Assembly (NCBI RefSeq): GCF_028769735.1 | Contig: NC_088177.1 | Coordinates: forward strand, 21,923,599-21,987,598 | Length of the DNA stretch: 64,000 nucleotides | DNA from: Zonotrichia leucophrys gambelii | Lineage: Eukaryota > Chordata > Aves > Passeriformes > Passerellidae | Direction of reading: 5' to 3' | Shown here: piece after piece, positions 36,561 through 50,166 of the stretch | How positions within the stretch are numbered: position 1 is the first letter of the stretch | Layout: each line of letters opens with the position of its first letter | Notes under the pieces: generated by a model | What the model was told of the DNA's origin: nothing | What the model saw: only the letters and a program-made list of their open reading frames with translations | The model's database searches: none | Program-made: the position numbers and the translations under genes

Positions 36561-39239
36561 GTCACCTCCAGCAGCTGTGCTATAACCAATGACATGCCTT
36601 CCAGTGTGTTGACCAATATCTCTGCTATCTCTCAAACTAGCTTTACATCATCTCCCATTTAAGAATATTCCTAACTGAATTTTTTCATTGTCTTTCTGAT
36701 TGCAAAAATAAAGCAAGATCATGTAACTGCCTTTGAAATCTCCTGTATAGTACAATATCCATATATTTGTCTGGTATAAATCAAAATCCTATCTTCATAG
36801 CTTTATGAGGATCTCTGCCTCTGTTTAGAAAAACCTTCTAGTTGTAGTTTTAGTGTAATATAAGTAAAAAATAAAAATATTCAGTAAAAAACCATAAAAG
36901 TAAAGACCTATGTTATGCAGTTTTAAATTACTGTGAGTAAGCATGACCTGTTCTCAAAGGCTCATTTGTATGGAAGAATTAGATTTATATTAGAGCCATC
37001 TCTGAACCGAGTGTGAAGATGGAATCTCTGGGAAGTTGCAGAGTAGCTGACAAAGGGGAGCATTTCAATACTATTACAGTACAAAAAATTTCTGATTGCT
37101 GAAAAACTTTATTCAGACTATTTTTAAAAAACAAACCTAATTTTTCCTTAGTAGGGAATGAACAAGAGAGCATCAGTAACATCAGGGATCTGGTTCAGTG
37201 TTTAAAAAACAGAAGTTTCATGGTAGATCTTTGAATTTTGCCTTCCAGTTGTAAACATGAATGTAATCAACATCCTTTGATGTTTTTCACAGTCCTGCAT
37301 CTTGGGGTTATAGACCCTTTAAGAATTAGGATTTAGCAACAATCCAGAGGGCTAATCTGTCTTGCATGGACAAGAGAGACATATATCCAGCTTTCTGGGA
37401 TTTTACAAAGTCTTGCAAAACAGAGACAGAAAACATTAACCCTCTTACACAACACACACACAGACTTAGTTTCTTAGCTGACCTAAAAATATACATATAT
37501 ATGCCCCTTATTTTAGGGGAAAAACATTTAGTATGACCAAGTTCTCAGTCATCATTACCACCAGGATAACGAAGATAAAATGAAGCAGTGTTATTGGTCT
37601 TTCTCCTGTGATATGTTTCTGAGGGCCAGATTCAGATGCTTTAAGTGAACCAGTTGTTTATCAAGATATAGAAAGGAATCATTACCTAAGAGCTGGAGAC
37701 ATTTGTCAAAATCATGTAGGCATGAGGAAAACTGAGAGCCAGAGCACTGTTTTCCTGTTTTGCCCTTGAGAAACTGTGTTAGGATTTTCAAAGGAACCTT
37801 AGGGAATAAGTAGCCAAACTCCTGCTGAATGTACATCCATATTAATAAATTAAATTCCTTGTTTCTTTTGGAAACAAAAGCTAGTCCACATGCCCAAGAA
37901 TGTACACTACAGGAAGGCCAATACTTAAACCTGGAAAAGAGAATTTGGCAAAGAGGTGAGTGAGGCTGCAGCTGGCTGCTGCTGAGCTGTGCTCTGGGCT
38001 GTCTCAGTACCTGCCACTGGCTTCTTGTCCATAAGGTGGAAGAGGCCCACGTATCACTGCCTCTGATTTCAACTGGGTGCCAGTTTGATGCTTGCAATTC
38101 TGCTCTAAGGAAAGCCTCATACATGCAAATAAGCCCAAGGAAACTAAAAAATGAAACGGTGTGTGACAGTTTCTAATTACTGCGTAAAAACAACATATGG
38201 AAACTTCATTGTCCATTTCATCCCTCAACATGTACTATCAAGTTAGATTTCTTTTGCTCAATCATTCTCTCTAGAGCATTTGGAGCTGTTTCACTTGTAT
38301 TATATGAAGAAAAACAGCACTTGATATGAGCAATGTGATGGTTCTACTTTCTCTGTCTGAGCTTGTTAATCTCAGGGAAGGTTTAAAAAAAACTAACAAC
38401 TGGGTTCACAAAAATTGTAGTGTTACAAAAAAGTAATAATTTCTAAATTCTTTTTCATAAATATTCCATCCGTGGTAATGAATCATATTTGAAAATGTAT
38501 AAACATTCAGAAACAGGAGAATAATATAGTATTTAAACAGAGCCATGGTAAATGCTAACAAGTAGAGAACATCACTTACTGATGTCTGTTTATGAGGTGC
38601 ATTGTTGTAGATCAATGAAGGAATAGCGAGTATGACTTATTTTTTCTGTACAATTAAATAGGAGGTAGTATTCTTCTAAGCTTTTAAGTGTTTTCTCCCA
38701 GATTTCAAATTGAAATATTTGTGGAGGCTTAGGAGGCATGGAGGCATAGGAGAAAATTTGGAGGATATGGTTGGGTCAAAGGAACAAAGCATACATCGAA
38801 GTCCCGTTTTCTGTGAGCAAAAGTCTTGCAGCCTTCCCTATCAAGCCCTGTGGCCACAGAAGCAGTCAGTTAATGAATCAGAAAAAAGCTGGTTACCAGA
38901 TGTCCTTACTTATTAACACACACATTGCATTCTGTAATGGCATTCACTGAACAATCTGTGTGGAGCACAGATCTGCTCTGTTTAAAGTCCCTTTTTCAAA
39001 AAAACACTTCTAACTTTTCTTCCTCTGTGATTGATTTCAGGTTAGCTGTTGTTTAAGATGCTGCCAGGCATTTTGTCTAATTGAAATTTCTCCCCCATTC
39101 TGAAGGTTCCTAAGGTACCTAGCAAAACAAAACAGTTTTCAGCATTTATCCTTTTACTCTTCCTTCCAAAATGATAATGAAATAAGATAAAATAAATAAA
39201 AAAATATTAACTTAAAAGCAAAGCAGGAGAGAAACCAAT
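36561..39239. other. Intergenic; no gene seen
   Basis: AT-rich sequence. A minus-strand frame of 177 codons at 37591-38124 is the longest outside the CpG island and the ITGA4 introns, but it resembles nothing known and has no splice or promoter context. Confidence 0.5.
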
Positions 39240-39620
39240 TCTCTTTGATGGGTTTCCACTGCTGCTAATTTTAATGCCACCCATTGTTCAGCTCTGCAGT
39301 CTAATTTTATGTTAATATCCTGAAAGTTGTCAAATCTTGGCAAAACCTATGCATAAATTACACAGAAAGTAGCTCACAGGAGGGGGAAAGTAATGACTGT
39401 CATGGTTAGCCAAACCCATTAATAGTCTGACAAGCAATAACCCAAGAGCTCTGGTCAACTGCTGCAGACATCTGTGAAACTTTTGCAATTAATTTTTTTT
39501 GGAGGAGGTATCAGCTGTGAAATAGCACATAAGTGACTGATTATTATCAGCTCTGCTGGTGAGGGCAGAACTGATCAACTCCAAGCATTCATCCTTCTAC
39601 CACATTATTGGTTTATGAAT
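39240..39620. promoter_or_regulatory. Candidate conserved noncoding element
   Basis: Repeat-free block with clustered homeobox-like cores (TAATTTTAATG, CAATTAATT, CCCATTAATAG), E-boxes (CAGCTG) and a TTATCAGC. It directly precedes an ancient repeat fragment. The call rests on motif texture only. Confidence 0.22.
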
Positions 39621-39699
39621 ACAAAGTTTTATTTTTCCTTCTTTTTAAGGCACTCTAATCTCCAGAAAGGGAAAAGGAGGAGCAGTTGCAGATGAGCAG

Positions 39700-39925
39700 C
39701 ACTTATACATGATCTTTCATATCAGCGGTTTCCAAAGAACTTTACAGAGGTCATTAGCATTATCTCTGTCTGTAAAGTGAAGAAACTGAGGCAGAGGTAA
39801 TGTCTGTGTGCTCATGCACAGAACATGAGTGAGGCAGAGAAATAGACAGAGGGGCTTTCCTGAAGTCAGATATTAAGCCAGAGATATGTCTGCTCTATCA
39901 AGCACTGCTCTAGAAAACTGTGAGA
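39700..39925. mobile_element. Ancient MIR-like or CR1/L3-tail fragment
   Basis: Contains AACTTTACAGAGGTCATTAG followed by CATTATC and, 15-20 bases on, GAAGAAACTGAGGCAGAG. This is the well-known block (consensus AAAGCRCTTTACA, CATTATCCCCATTTTACAGA, GGGGAAACTGAGGCACAGAG) shared by MIR SINEs read in reverse and by the tail of old sauropsid CR1/L3-type elements. Later decayed matches are GAGGCAGAG...ATAGA and TTTCCTGAAGTCAG. Heavy divergence indicates great age. Whether it is MIR or the CR1/L3-tail version cannot be settled by eye. Confidence 0.65.
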
Positions 39926-42900
39926 TCATCTCTTTAAAAGCTGGAAAAAGCGCACTATGCTGAGAACAATGTAGCACTTTGGTAAATGATTTATCAAGTT
40001 TTTGATCAAACAAGTTTCCCTGAATTCTAGTTTATAGGCTGAAGGGTCAGCTGAGATCTGTTCTGTGATTCCTCCTGATTATAAAATGCATGGGGAAACT
40101 GCTTTATAATTGGGTTTACCTGATAAAGGTCTGCTGCACCAAAATACAGGCCCGTTAAAACTGAAAATGCATACATTTTAGTTTCTCAATTAATACTCAG
40201 CATGGCTGACATGCTCACAAGGAGCCTCTGGGTCTGAAAAGAAGGGTGATATGCCCTGTTGCCTTATTTTACCTGTTTTTTCCTTCTGCTTTTTTATAAA
40301 ATCTAAAATCCTGATAAGCATTTGTCACAATATTTTTATGTTTAACAGGATGCCTTACTGGAAGTTTTGACTGACTTGAATGCTATGTACTTCCTTAAAA
40401 GCTTTTTCTTAGGCAAGGAAATTCTGTTTTTTTTTCTAAGTAGGTTGTCTGAAACGTTGTCAGTAGAGTAAAAAATAATCCAGTTGATGCTAAAACCAAA
40501 AGCAAAACCTCTAAAAATCCTCAGGCATCATGATTTATATGGAATGCTATACCCCTAAAGAAAATAATTGCTCTCACTAGTATTAATGAACAGATAATTA
40601 ACATGATAAAATACATGGGGCATATAAAAGTGCAGCCATATCTTATTTTTTGACTACAATATAGATCTTTATGTAGTGTTATAACATGGCCATTATATTT
40701 CAGATCTCTAATTTTTATACTTCACTTTTTTCATTCTGCATCTTGAACTGTGCTAAAACTTAGAGGACAGGACAGAATAAGCAGACACTTTATCATGTGT
40801 TCTGAAAAAATAAAAGAAATGTTACTCAAAGAATGGGATTTTTAAAACCACACTTATCTTGGAAAACACAAGAAAAAGGGACATGCTAAATGTAGCACAT
40901 AAACTGATGCCCACAGTCTGGAAAACAAGTTTGCTACTGCCTTGGGACACATAATTTTTAGAAATAATGGACCATTTGGCAGTTCTGCACATGTCACCAA
41001 GCATGGTTGGAAACACCATGGGCTTTGCTTTATTAATATACATGATTTGAAATAAATTCCCTCTGAAATGCTGGAGAAATCCTCAAAACAACTAATTCAC
41101 GTGACCTTTCATTATTTAAGGCAGCCTTTATACTCAGGATGTCCTGTGCTCTCAGAAAAGATAAATATTATCTAGTCTACTGTTTTTCATCCCCAAACTC
41201 TGGCAGAAGGCAGTTCTGTGGGATAGATTGTAGTGCACAGATGGGAAACTATAAGTGGGCATTTACTTGGGGTGCTGCCTCATTCCAGTTAGAAGACTGA
41301 TAAAGGAAAAACAAAATCTCGATTCTGTGAGCCACTTCAAACTGAATTTAGCAGCCTTCCCACTGTAAAGAAGGTCTGTTTCTAACAGGATAGCACCCAC
41401 TGCCTTTTCTAGAAGGGTCCTTGGAAGGAGCCTGAGCAACAGCAGTGACAGTGGAGAGTTCAGGCACTTCCCACCCTGCCACAGTCACTGCAGTCCTAGG
41501 AAGCCTAAAGGTGACCAGTACAGGCAGAAGAAGGGCTAAGGAGCCAGAAAACTCCTTCAAGTCCATGGTGCAGTGAAGTGGGTGAGAGGGTGACCACTTC
41601 TTCCACTTTATTTGTGGGAGCTTCAGCCCTGCCGAGTCCTTCACTCCTGCAGTACAATCTCTGCCATTGTGCTCAACCCCGTGCCGCGGCCGAATGCCTG
41701 GGGTGCCCCTCTGCCCTTGTGTGTCTCTGCAGACACGGACACTATTTAGCTCTTGGTTCCCCAGCTGAGCCAGTCCTTGTTATTCAAAAGCTTCTTTTCT
41801 CTTGACCATGGGTTATTTCGAGGAGAAGGATTTGAAGGACCCCCTTTTTTGGCCTTTGACACAGAAACTTCAATAGAATGTTTAGGTTGGACAAAGGCCT
41901 GCTCAGAATTAATATAGCTGCACTTTTTGTTGAGAACTTATTAATAAATTAAACCTATGCATTTTTAAATTTTCTTTTTCTTGATATCTAACTACAAAGT
42001 AGGCAAATAAAGAAATCAGATAAAATAAATAATAATGTTATATACATATATACAATAAAAATAAAACATGGACAAGGGCAGAAAAAATGTCCGGTTTTCC
42101 TAGCATCAAGAAGATGACTGAAGGGGATATTTAATTTTAAAAATTATGGTTGTTTAAACTAAATAATTGCTTTTTTCCCCCCTTCTCACCCTTTGCCCCT
42201 TCCCTTTCATGAAGAGGAGGTCAAGATTTAGATTTTTTTTTTATCTACAGCAATTATTCTACACCAGTAAATTAAACTTACTTGTGACTGCTCTCTGGCA
42301 TATGGTGCAAACTGGCCTACATCCATGCTATGAAACTGTCTCTCTTGTCCAAAGGGTGTTTGTGTTCATGCTACCTATGGGAAAAGGTCCCTGAGAATTG
42401 TTTGGAACTGTTGTAGCTGGGAAAAGCCAGAAGTGTGTCAGGGATTCTTTTAGCAATTTAACAGTGTAGACAATCAAATTCCAGTGCTTGGAAGCATTTC
42501 CCTGGCACTTTTAAGTGTACTAGTGTAGATGCAGCTACTGTGGTCAAAATCTGCTTTCCCTATTCACCTAAATAACTCCAGTGAAGTCAGCTGTGAGATT
42601 GGCTGTAAAACAAGAATTCTGTTTTGCAAATTATTTCAAGCATTTGGCCTTCATTCTATATTGGGGAAAAAGCAAACAACCTGCAACCTTGAGCTTTCAA
42701 ATTTTTAAGATTAAACAACATAACTGAGAACTATCCAAACAACAAATAACCGAGTGGCCAATATGTTCATCTAGAATGTAGGGTCTCATGTTGAAATCTC
42801 TATCTTCTCTATGTGAGAAAGGCTTCTTCCTGATGAGTCATATTCCTGATGAGTTTGGGAATCCAGTATATTGAGAACTCAAAATATCAGGAATTCATGT

Positions 42901-45900
42901 GCTCCAAATTGTTTTATTTTTTACATTAGCATGAAGTCTTAGCCTGAGGCTGAGAAAATTCCAATAATGAAGTACCTTTACTATGGAAAAAGTGGTTTTT
43001 AAAGATATCCTGATAATTTACAGGGTGTGATTCCAGAAATTCAAAAGCCCCCCAAAAACCAAACTCACAAAACAACCCTGGCCCCAAATCAACTCAGCCT
43101 AAACTTCAGTAGTGGGTAAGACATTTGTCTAAGAATGCCTCATCCCAGAGCTCACAGGAGTTCAGATAGGTCAGGAATTTTTGCAGACAAAAGTTGTTAT
43201 TTTGGAATTAAATGAATTTGTGCATAAATTTAGTGAAGTAAAAATATGCAAAATTATTCCAGCTTTGACAGTAATATTTTAGAAAAAATACTGTGAAGCA
43301 TTTGATAATCTTTTCAAATATAAAATATTGAGCTTTTGTTTTGAAAATATTTTAATTGGACTTTCATCTCATAAAAGAAAATTAGAAAATAATTTCATAT
43401 GTTAATGTATATATATTCACATGAAAAATATAAACAAATCAAACATTTTGGGGTTTGGATCTGAATATTTTATTTTGATTCTTGCTTGAAAAATTGGCAA
43501 TTTTATTTTGCAGCTTTTATTCCCAAATGAAAAATAAAATAAATCCCAGCTTTAATAAAGACCTTTTTAATGGTAGTGTAGGGTTTGCATATAAAGCTAA
43601 TATTCTGGAAAAACAATGACTAAAAAAATATTTGTTATAATTCTCTGAAAAATATTTTTTATTTTAATCATGCTAGACATGCTTTTTCATTATGGTTTTC
43701 CATATGTCAGGTCAGATTCATATTTATTTACTTCAGTTGTTTTCTATAATGTCTCCATATGGAAAGAAGAGACAAATAGGACATAACTGTAAAATTTTGC
43801 AAAAAAAAAAAAAAAAGGCTTGATAATTAATTGAAAAAAATTACCTCTAAATAGCACATTATTAGTGTAAAATCCATTTAAACAGTACATACTGGACACA
43901 GCAGACCATACATGAACCTTCATCAGAGACACTTTCCCTCACAAGTGGTCAGCCTCACACTAAACATCATAGACACAAACCCCATACAATCCATCCACAG
44001 TTGCATATTAAACTCACATTCTGTGTGATCCCACACATTAGACTTATATTTTTGGAATTTCTGGAGTTTTATAGCATTAACTGTAAGGACATCCCTGTGC
44101 ACCTTGCATCAAGCTGCTGTTGATGACGCTGCTACAGCAGCCAGGATGTGACCTGCACACTCTCACAGGTGTGGATGCGCATGCTGGGCCTGCCCTTCAG
44201 CAAGGGCTTGGGACGAGTCAGTCTCTGCAGGCATGGAAACCCCCAGCCCAGGATAAACGTAGGCACTAGGTCTGCTGAATGCACTAATTAGTCAGAGGAT
44301 GGAGGAAAATTTAAGGTGAATCCCTTGAGCAGTGAGCACAGAAAAGGGACTTCTGTGTTTGAAGCTATTTGCCTGTGTGATTCTGAGAGCAGAGGGGAAA
44401 GGGGACCTTGCTCGTTGTGTGATATCCATTCCCTGGGCAGAGAGCTGGCTGATGGCCCCTCACAAATACCCCATTAATGCACAGGTCAGCTGATTTCCTA
44501 CAGCCCTACTAGACTCAGGCATTTTATTGACTCCTGCCTCCAAAGAGAGCATGATGGTTGGATATTGGAGACTTGGAGAGCAGCAACTGACTGAGGGCTA
44601 CCTACAGCAACACCCCACACTGAAGAGAGGATCATGGTGTTGCAGTAGCCACATGGAGGTGAGGCTGCCTCTTTGGAGTCAACCAGGGGCAGAACCAAAA
44701 CCGAATCTAAAATGAAAAATGTAAAGGAGTTTTTCTGCTTGAAATTCTTTTTTCTTAATGTATGTAATATTAAACCCAGATCCTTTGTCTGTAATGCAAT
44801 CCTGCTGCATTTGACATCATTCTAAGCAAAGATATGAATGATTCAGAGAAAAATACCCACTGAAGCCTACAATGTTTGTCACTGGCAACAGTGTAGACTA
44901 AGTTCATGAGTTCTTATTTTTTGTAATTGTAATGATCTCAGTTGATGAAATACACTAAGCAAACTGGTAATCCATTTACATTCTAGTACAGGACGTTCAG
45001 AATAAAAATTGCAGGTTGGATTGAAAAAATGTCAGTCATTGCAGAAGGCTTAACGGCTTATGTTTTCTTTATTATTTCGTATGAAAGTACTTAGAAATCC
45101 AAATTCTACTGTGAAATGGAAATACTTTGGAAGGAAGTATCCATGATTAAAAGCAATATAGAAAAGCTGAAATATCAAGGTTTACATACAAAACAGATAG
45201 AATGAATGCACAGTGTCTTAATACAACAGCATTCTAACATTTTGATTTTATTTTTTTTCACAAATGAAGATGTATTATAACATCTGGAACCGGTATATTG
45301 TTTGATTCATTACCACCATCCATAGGAACAATTATATAACTACCAGAACTCTTTTTACATTTTCAAATCTATCTGCATCCTCTTTTCAGGTACAGTTTAA
45401 TATGGAAAATATATGAGATAAGGGGCTCTCAAGTATTCACCTGCAGTCTACTGGAGTTCAGTAGCGTTTGACTTAATTTACAACGTGATAATTATAAACA
45501 GAGCTAGGTTGTCTTACTACATGCCTATATACTTTTTTCTCCAACTTATTACAGATAAGTGAATCATGGTCTCTTCCAGATTTTATTACCTAATAGGAGC
45601 TATCTTGCTTGCTTGGTATCATATTCTAATTGTCATTTCTTATTTCTTATATATTATTTCTTATATATATGGACCTTCATTAATTATAATTTAATTCATT
45701 ATATTAGAATGAATAATTTTTATCCTCAAGGTCACTAAATGCATATTAAACTTTGGAGTTTGTTTTTTGGGTTCAACAGTAGGTTTTGGAATGTGTGAGA
45801 AGAATGCTGTGAAGAAACAAACTTGTTTATCAATAATTTTCAGATTGATATGTTTTTAATTATTAAAATTTAAAGGAGCCATTATTCAAGACATATTTTA

Positions 45901-48900
45901 TGAGTTGTGTGTTTCCAAGTCAAATATTCTGATTTAGGGATGTGGATTTAAAGAACTTCAATCTGAAGTTAATCTTTGTAAATCAGGCTAGAGTGGATTA
46001 AAATGCAAGAAAGGGAAAAACCTTACTACAGGTTAATGAAATGGACTGAATCTAATCCAAAAGAAACTAAGTGATTATAAATTGAAGATTACTGCAGAAT
46101 AAGTCCCCTGTAATCCTTCTATAGTTGACATTGGATGTGTCACTTTCTAAAGACAGGTCTATTAGAGTTTAATTCCTTCAGTGATTTTTTTTATTATTTT
46201 CCAGAGCACTGAATTGTCTTATATAACTAGTTCACTGCAGTTCTGATAGGGTTGAAAAAATCCTTCTCCATTTTGTTTATGACTCATAGAGAAATCTGCA
46301 CCTTGATTGTTTTTAAGAAGAGGGTTGAGTATTTTTTGCTTATTTTGAAAAGAAAATGAAAGTTTTGCAACATCTCTCCCTACATTTCTCACCCTAGGCA
46401 AATTTAAAGTATAAGTTATTAGAATAAAATCTTTTTCATGTCTGGCTTTGATCAAAACAACCTCACACTGGGTGGGTGGTTTGCACGGGATGTGCTTGGC
46501 TGTGTGCGGTTAGGACACGCCACTGGTCCTCTTCCACAGGCCTGCTCTCATTGCTGCTGAGTGCCAGTAGGTCTGGTCCTTCACTCATACCAGTTTCAGG
46601 GAAAAGAAATAGTAGATGTATTAATGTATTCTGATTGAATTTTATTGGATTAGGAGAACATTTAAACAAGCAAGAAAAATTGCATTCATAGAAAAAGAAG
46701 AAGATAGATAATAGAAGTATATGTACAACAGCAGTGCAGCAGTGCCATATCTTACCAGATCAGTGCAATTTCACTGATCGTATTGAAGTCAGAGTGGTTA
46801 ACAGCCAAAACTCTCTTTGTGTGTCTTCAAACTTATATAAATATACATATAAATCAATGTAAATTTCTGCACTAACAGAAGGTTAGCTACATAATTGTTA
46901 GACAAAAACTTTTTATTTTTTATAATAAGGCACACAGAAAGAGTGGTGAATTTAGAAAATTCTAACTGAGAAGAAACCATGTTAGAATTCTCTTTGCAGG
47001 GAAGATGTAGATGCAAGACAAAGCACACATGATTAAGGTACTGATCTTGTTCTTATTTCTTTAACTACCTTTAATATTCCAGGCAAGATCCTTAACTATT
47101 TTATTCTCCAGTCTCTCAAAGTATTAGTTAAGATTGGAGTACTTCATAATCTTTGCAAACTGTTTTTTTATTATCACTACATATGTGTACATATAAAGTG
47201 GGTCATGTTAATATTTTTTACTTTTGATTTCTGTAGCAATATATGGTATTTTTGGTAAAGAGGTGATTTTCTTATGAAGGTGAGATTTGAATCCACATGA
47301 TCTGGACAGCATCTTTGTCAACACAGCATTGCTGGCAGTATGCATTAGTAGAAATGCAATGTGACCTGCAGCAGCATATGACAGTCTAAATGTTTTTTCA
47401 TCAACCATTTGGAGAATTTGCAGAATATATCCTCCTTCTGGATGTCCAGAAACATTATGCTCCATGCTCCAGAAATCCTATGGCTGTTTTGCAGATGAAA
47501 GGAGGAAGAAAGACTCTGTTGCAAAATTAAGTTAAACTGCTCCTTTCTTTATCTAAGTGAAGATTTTATAAACAAGAAATGTGGAAAGAATTTATAAACA
47601 AGGATTTATAAACAAGGAATGCATAGTATAATAAAAAAGTAATCCAGGGTCCTTTAATATCTGTGAGACTTCTAAGAGGAAATATTTCCTTGCTTAATCC
47701 AGTAAAATTTCTAAAACTGATGATTCTTTCCAGACTGCTTAGTGCAGACCAGTTCTTTGTGGCAATCAAATAGACTTTGTGTCATCAGAGGAAATATTTC
47801 TGCCTTGTGTTAAGGGGCTGGGATGAGTCTGAAGGGTGAGCAGGGAATTTAATCTCACTAGTATCCTCTACATGTACTTTCAATGCAAAGTCATAACAAA
47901 CTTCCTGTACGTCAGGAAACTGACACAATAAAGCAACAGCACATTAAACATTTTAAATCTCTAGGGCAACAGACATGGTGATGGATGACTCATACCCAAC
48001 TAGTCATCTCTTGAGTAATCAAGTGAATAAACTTTAAAGTGATAGTGGCTGTATTCTTCATTAGAAGCTCTCACACCTGTGATTGACTTGATGGCATCTA
48101 AGACCAAGAGCTTAAGGGTTTCTTGAAGGGTTTTGGTGTATCACCTCTGATCACTGTCCCCAGTATATTTCATTGGTTATTTATGGCCAGAAACCACACC
48201 CGCTAAAAGTCTGCAAAAGCCAGTTCTGCAGCAGCTTTGCTGCTTTACAGTTTTGTGTTTACAGCTCCTTCTCTCTTAGCAGCAGTACTTCTGCAGCATC
48301 CATGGTCATCTGAAGGCACAGAACCACCAAGTGCGTATGCCCATTACTGTAACCCCTCATTTGGTCATCATCTGACCCCCATTACTTCTTCCAGTACTTC
48401 AAAAGTGTTGCTGACAAGATGCTCCCTCATTTGGTACAATTTACTGCAATCTCCTGTGTGCTTTGTGTGCTTTTAGTCTGCTGTACAGAGTATGAAAAAA
48501 AATCTCATTGCCTCAAGTTTAAACCAACCCAACCCAAGAGAAGTCTTGTCCTTTTTTACTGATAATCCCTAGGCTGCTGCATTGGAAGGCCAGAAAAGAT
48601 GATTCCCTTGGATCACATCACATACCTGATCTCTATTTAACCTACTATTATATCCCAAGAACTGTCAGTCTGAAGAATTCTTTGAAATGGCTCAATCTAT
48701 TTTCCACATCCATGTTTTCACTTGTCACACCACAGTCATCAGTAACCTTAAGTAACCCAGAGTAAATTCCAGAAACTGGAAGTTTTTAAAAGTATATGAA
48801 ATTTACCCTTAACTTCTTAAGTTAAAATAATGCTTCTTCACACACATACAGGCACACACACATATATATGTTCTTGTGTTACCAACAGACTGCCTAGTAA

Positions 48901-49569
48901 AATCATAAGAAAATAAGATAGCATCTAAAGAATGGAACTGTTCTTAAAAATTATGGACAAGGTAAATGTGAAAAAAAGGAATGGTTGCTCCTCCAGGATA
49001 CTTTAAAAAAAGGCTGTGGACCTTATTAATTATTTGGGATGAATTTTAGCATAACAACATTTTAGAGGATTGTAAAATGGTTGAAAGCTCTCTCTTTATC
49101 TAGCAAGGATAATCTTAAAGAAAAATAAAGTGCTTCCATAGTCTTTTTTTTGCTTCACCTAATAGTATCTTCAAATCCTTTATCATTTACCGAGATGTTC
49201 AGGTACTCAGGACACCAAAGGTTTTTATTGCTGTAGAGTCAGTGAACACTAATTTACAGAAAGCAGAGAATCTGCCTAAAGCTTTGTGTCTCAGAATAGA
49301 TCATCCATAATTTGGGTTTTAAAATATAAGACAAGTTAAGGGATATCAAGATGTAGCATTAAACTCTGGGATGGATCTGGCTTAATTTAGACTGTATAGT
49401 TATGAATGCAGGGACATTTTTAGCTTCCTGAACTTTTTGTTGTTTTTCTTTATAAAAAAAAAAAAAAACCAAACCAAATGGAAATATAAGTTAAAATAAC
49501 AAGAAATAAGAGTTCTGGTCCAAGGCTTTGTTTAAAAAATATTCAGACACCAAATGACTGTTGAAGATA
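39926..49569. other. Intergenic; no gene seen
   Basis: AT-rich desert. There is an A16 run at 43801-43816, a duplicated TTCCTGATGAGT at 42827-42854, an AT-rich TTTCTTATATAT-type repeat near 45637-45672, a TTTATAAACAAGGA triplicate at 47573-47619, an A15 run at 49454-49468 and a GC-richer patch at 41640-41720 with a few CpGs. No exon, RNA gene or named transposon was recognised. Confidence 0.5.
47573..47619. repeat. Local tandem repeat of TTTATAAACAAGGA (3 copies)
   Basis: Three copies of TTTATAAACAAG(A/G)A, the last two directly adjoining and the first separated by about 5-6 bases. A simple local duplication. Confidence 0.75.
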
Positions 49570-49916
49570 CATAACCCTTTATAAGAACATGCATGAGTCT
49601 ACATTTCTTGGAACTCCAGGCTTTTTTGTTACTAACATATCATGACCTTGCCTGCACAAAATTTTTACATGAAGTATCATTAATCATTAATACTATTAGA
49701 GATCCAACACAACAGAACTAAATTAATCTCAATTTACTAAAACATTAACATACCAACCGCTAACTTTGTTAAATCATAACACTATGACTAAACTACTAAA
49801 TCTCAGGACCAGTATAACAAACAGTGTAACTGAAGTTTGAATGTATTTCTACACATTTCCTTTTTTGGAAAAATAGAACAAGTTGTTGGCTTTACTATGG
49901 TGACATTTTATTTTGT

Positions 49917-50101
49917 GATTAATTTTAAAAAAACCTTGTAAAAACTATAAACTCATTTTAATTTGACAAGCATTTGGTAATTAATTTTCAAACAATGCTA
50001 TGGGAATCTAAGAAGCACTCTTCATTTGACATGTATTTTATAATTTATTTTAAAACAATGCTGCACAAATCTGCAAAGGCATTATTCATTTGAGAGTTCA
50101 T
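49917..50101. repeat. Three degenerate tandem units of about 62 bp
   Basis: Units start at 49917, 49979 and 50041. Each begins (A/G)ATTAATTTT or AATTTATTTT, continues with an A-rich stretch (AAACAATGCT in units 2 and 3) and ends near CATTTGA or AATTTGA about 50 bases in. Units 2 and 3 agree at most positions; unit 1 is more diverged. The phasing is clear because the period is close to 60. Confidence 0.6.
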
Positions 50102-50166
50102 TAATTATGCAAATGAGTTGCAATTAACAAATCTGTTCTGAGGATGGCATTTGCATAATAATGAAC
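50096..50166. repeat. Inverted repeat, 20/19-bp arms, each holding an octamer ATGCAAAT
   Basis: The left arm 50096-50115 (GTTCATTAATTATGCAAATG) and the reverse complement of the right arm 50148-50166 (GTTCATTATTATGCAAATG) differ only by one missing A. The spacer is 32 bp. The octamer ATGCAAAT is at 50107-50114 on the plus strand and at 50149-50156 on the minus strand. It could be two facing POU-factor sites or a hairpin in single-stranded DNA or RNA. Confidence 0.8.

Noticed and set aside
49720..49860. Nuclear copy of mitochondrial DNA suggested by the A/C-rich, G-poor strand
   Set aside because: No recognisable mitochondrial tRNA, rRNA or protein segment could be read. The skew alone is not evidence.
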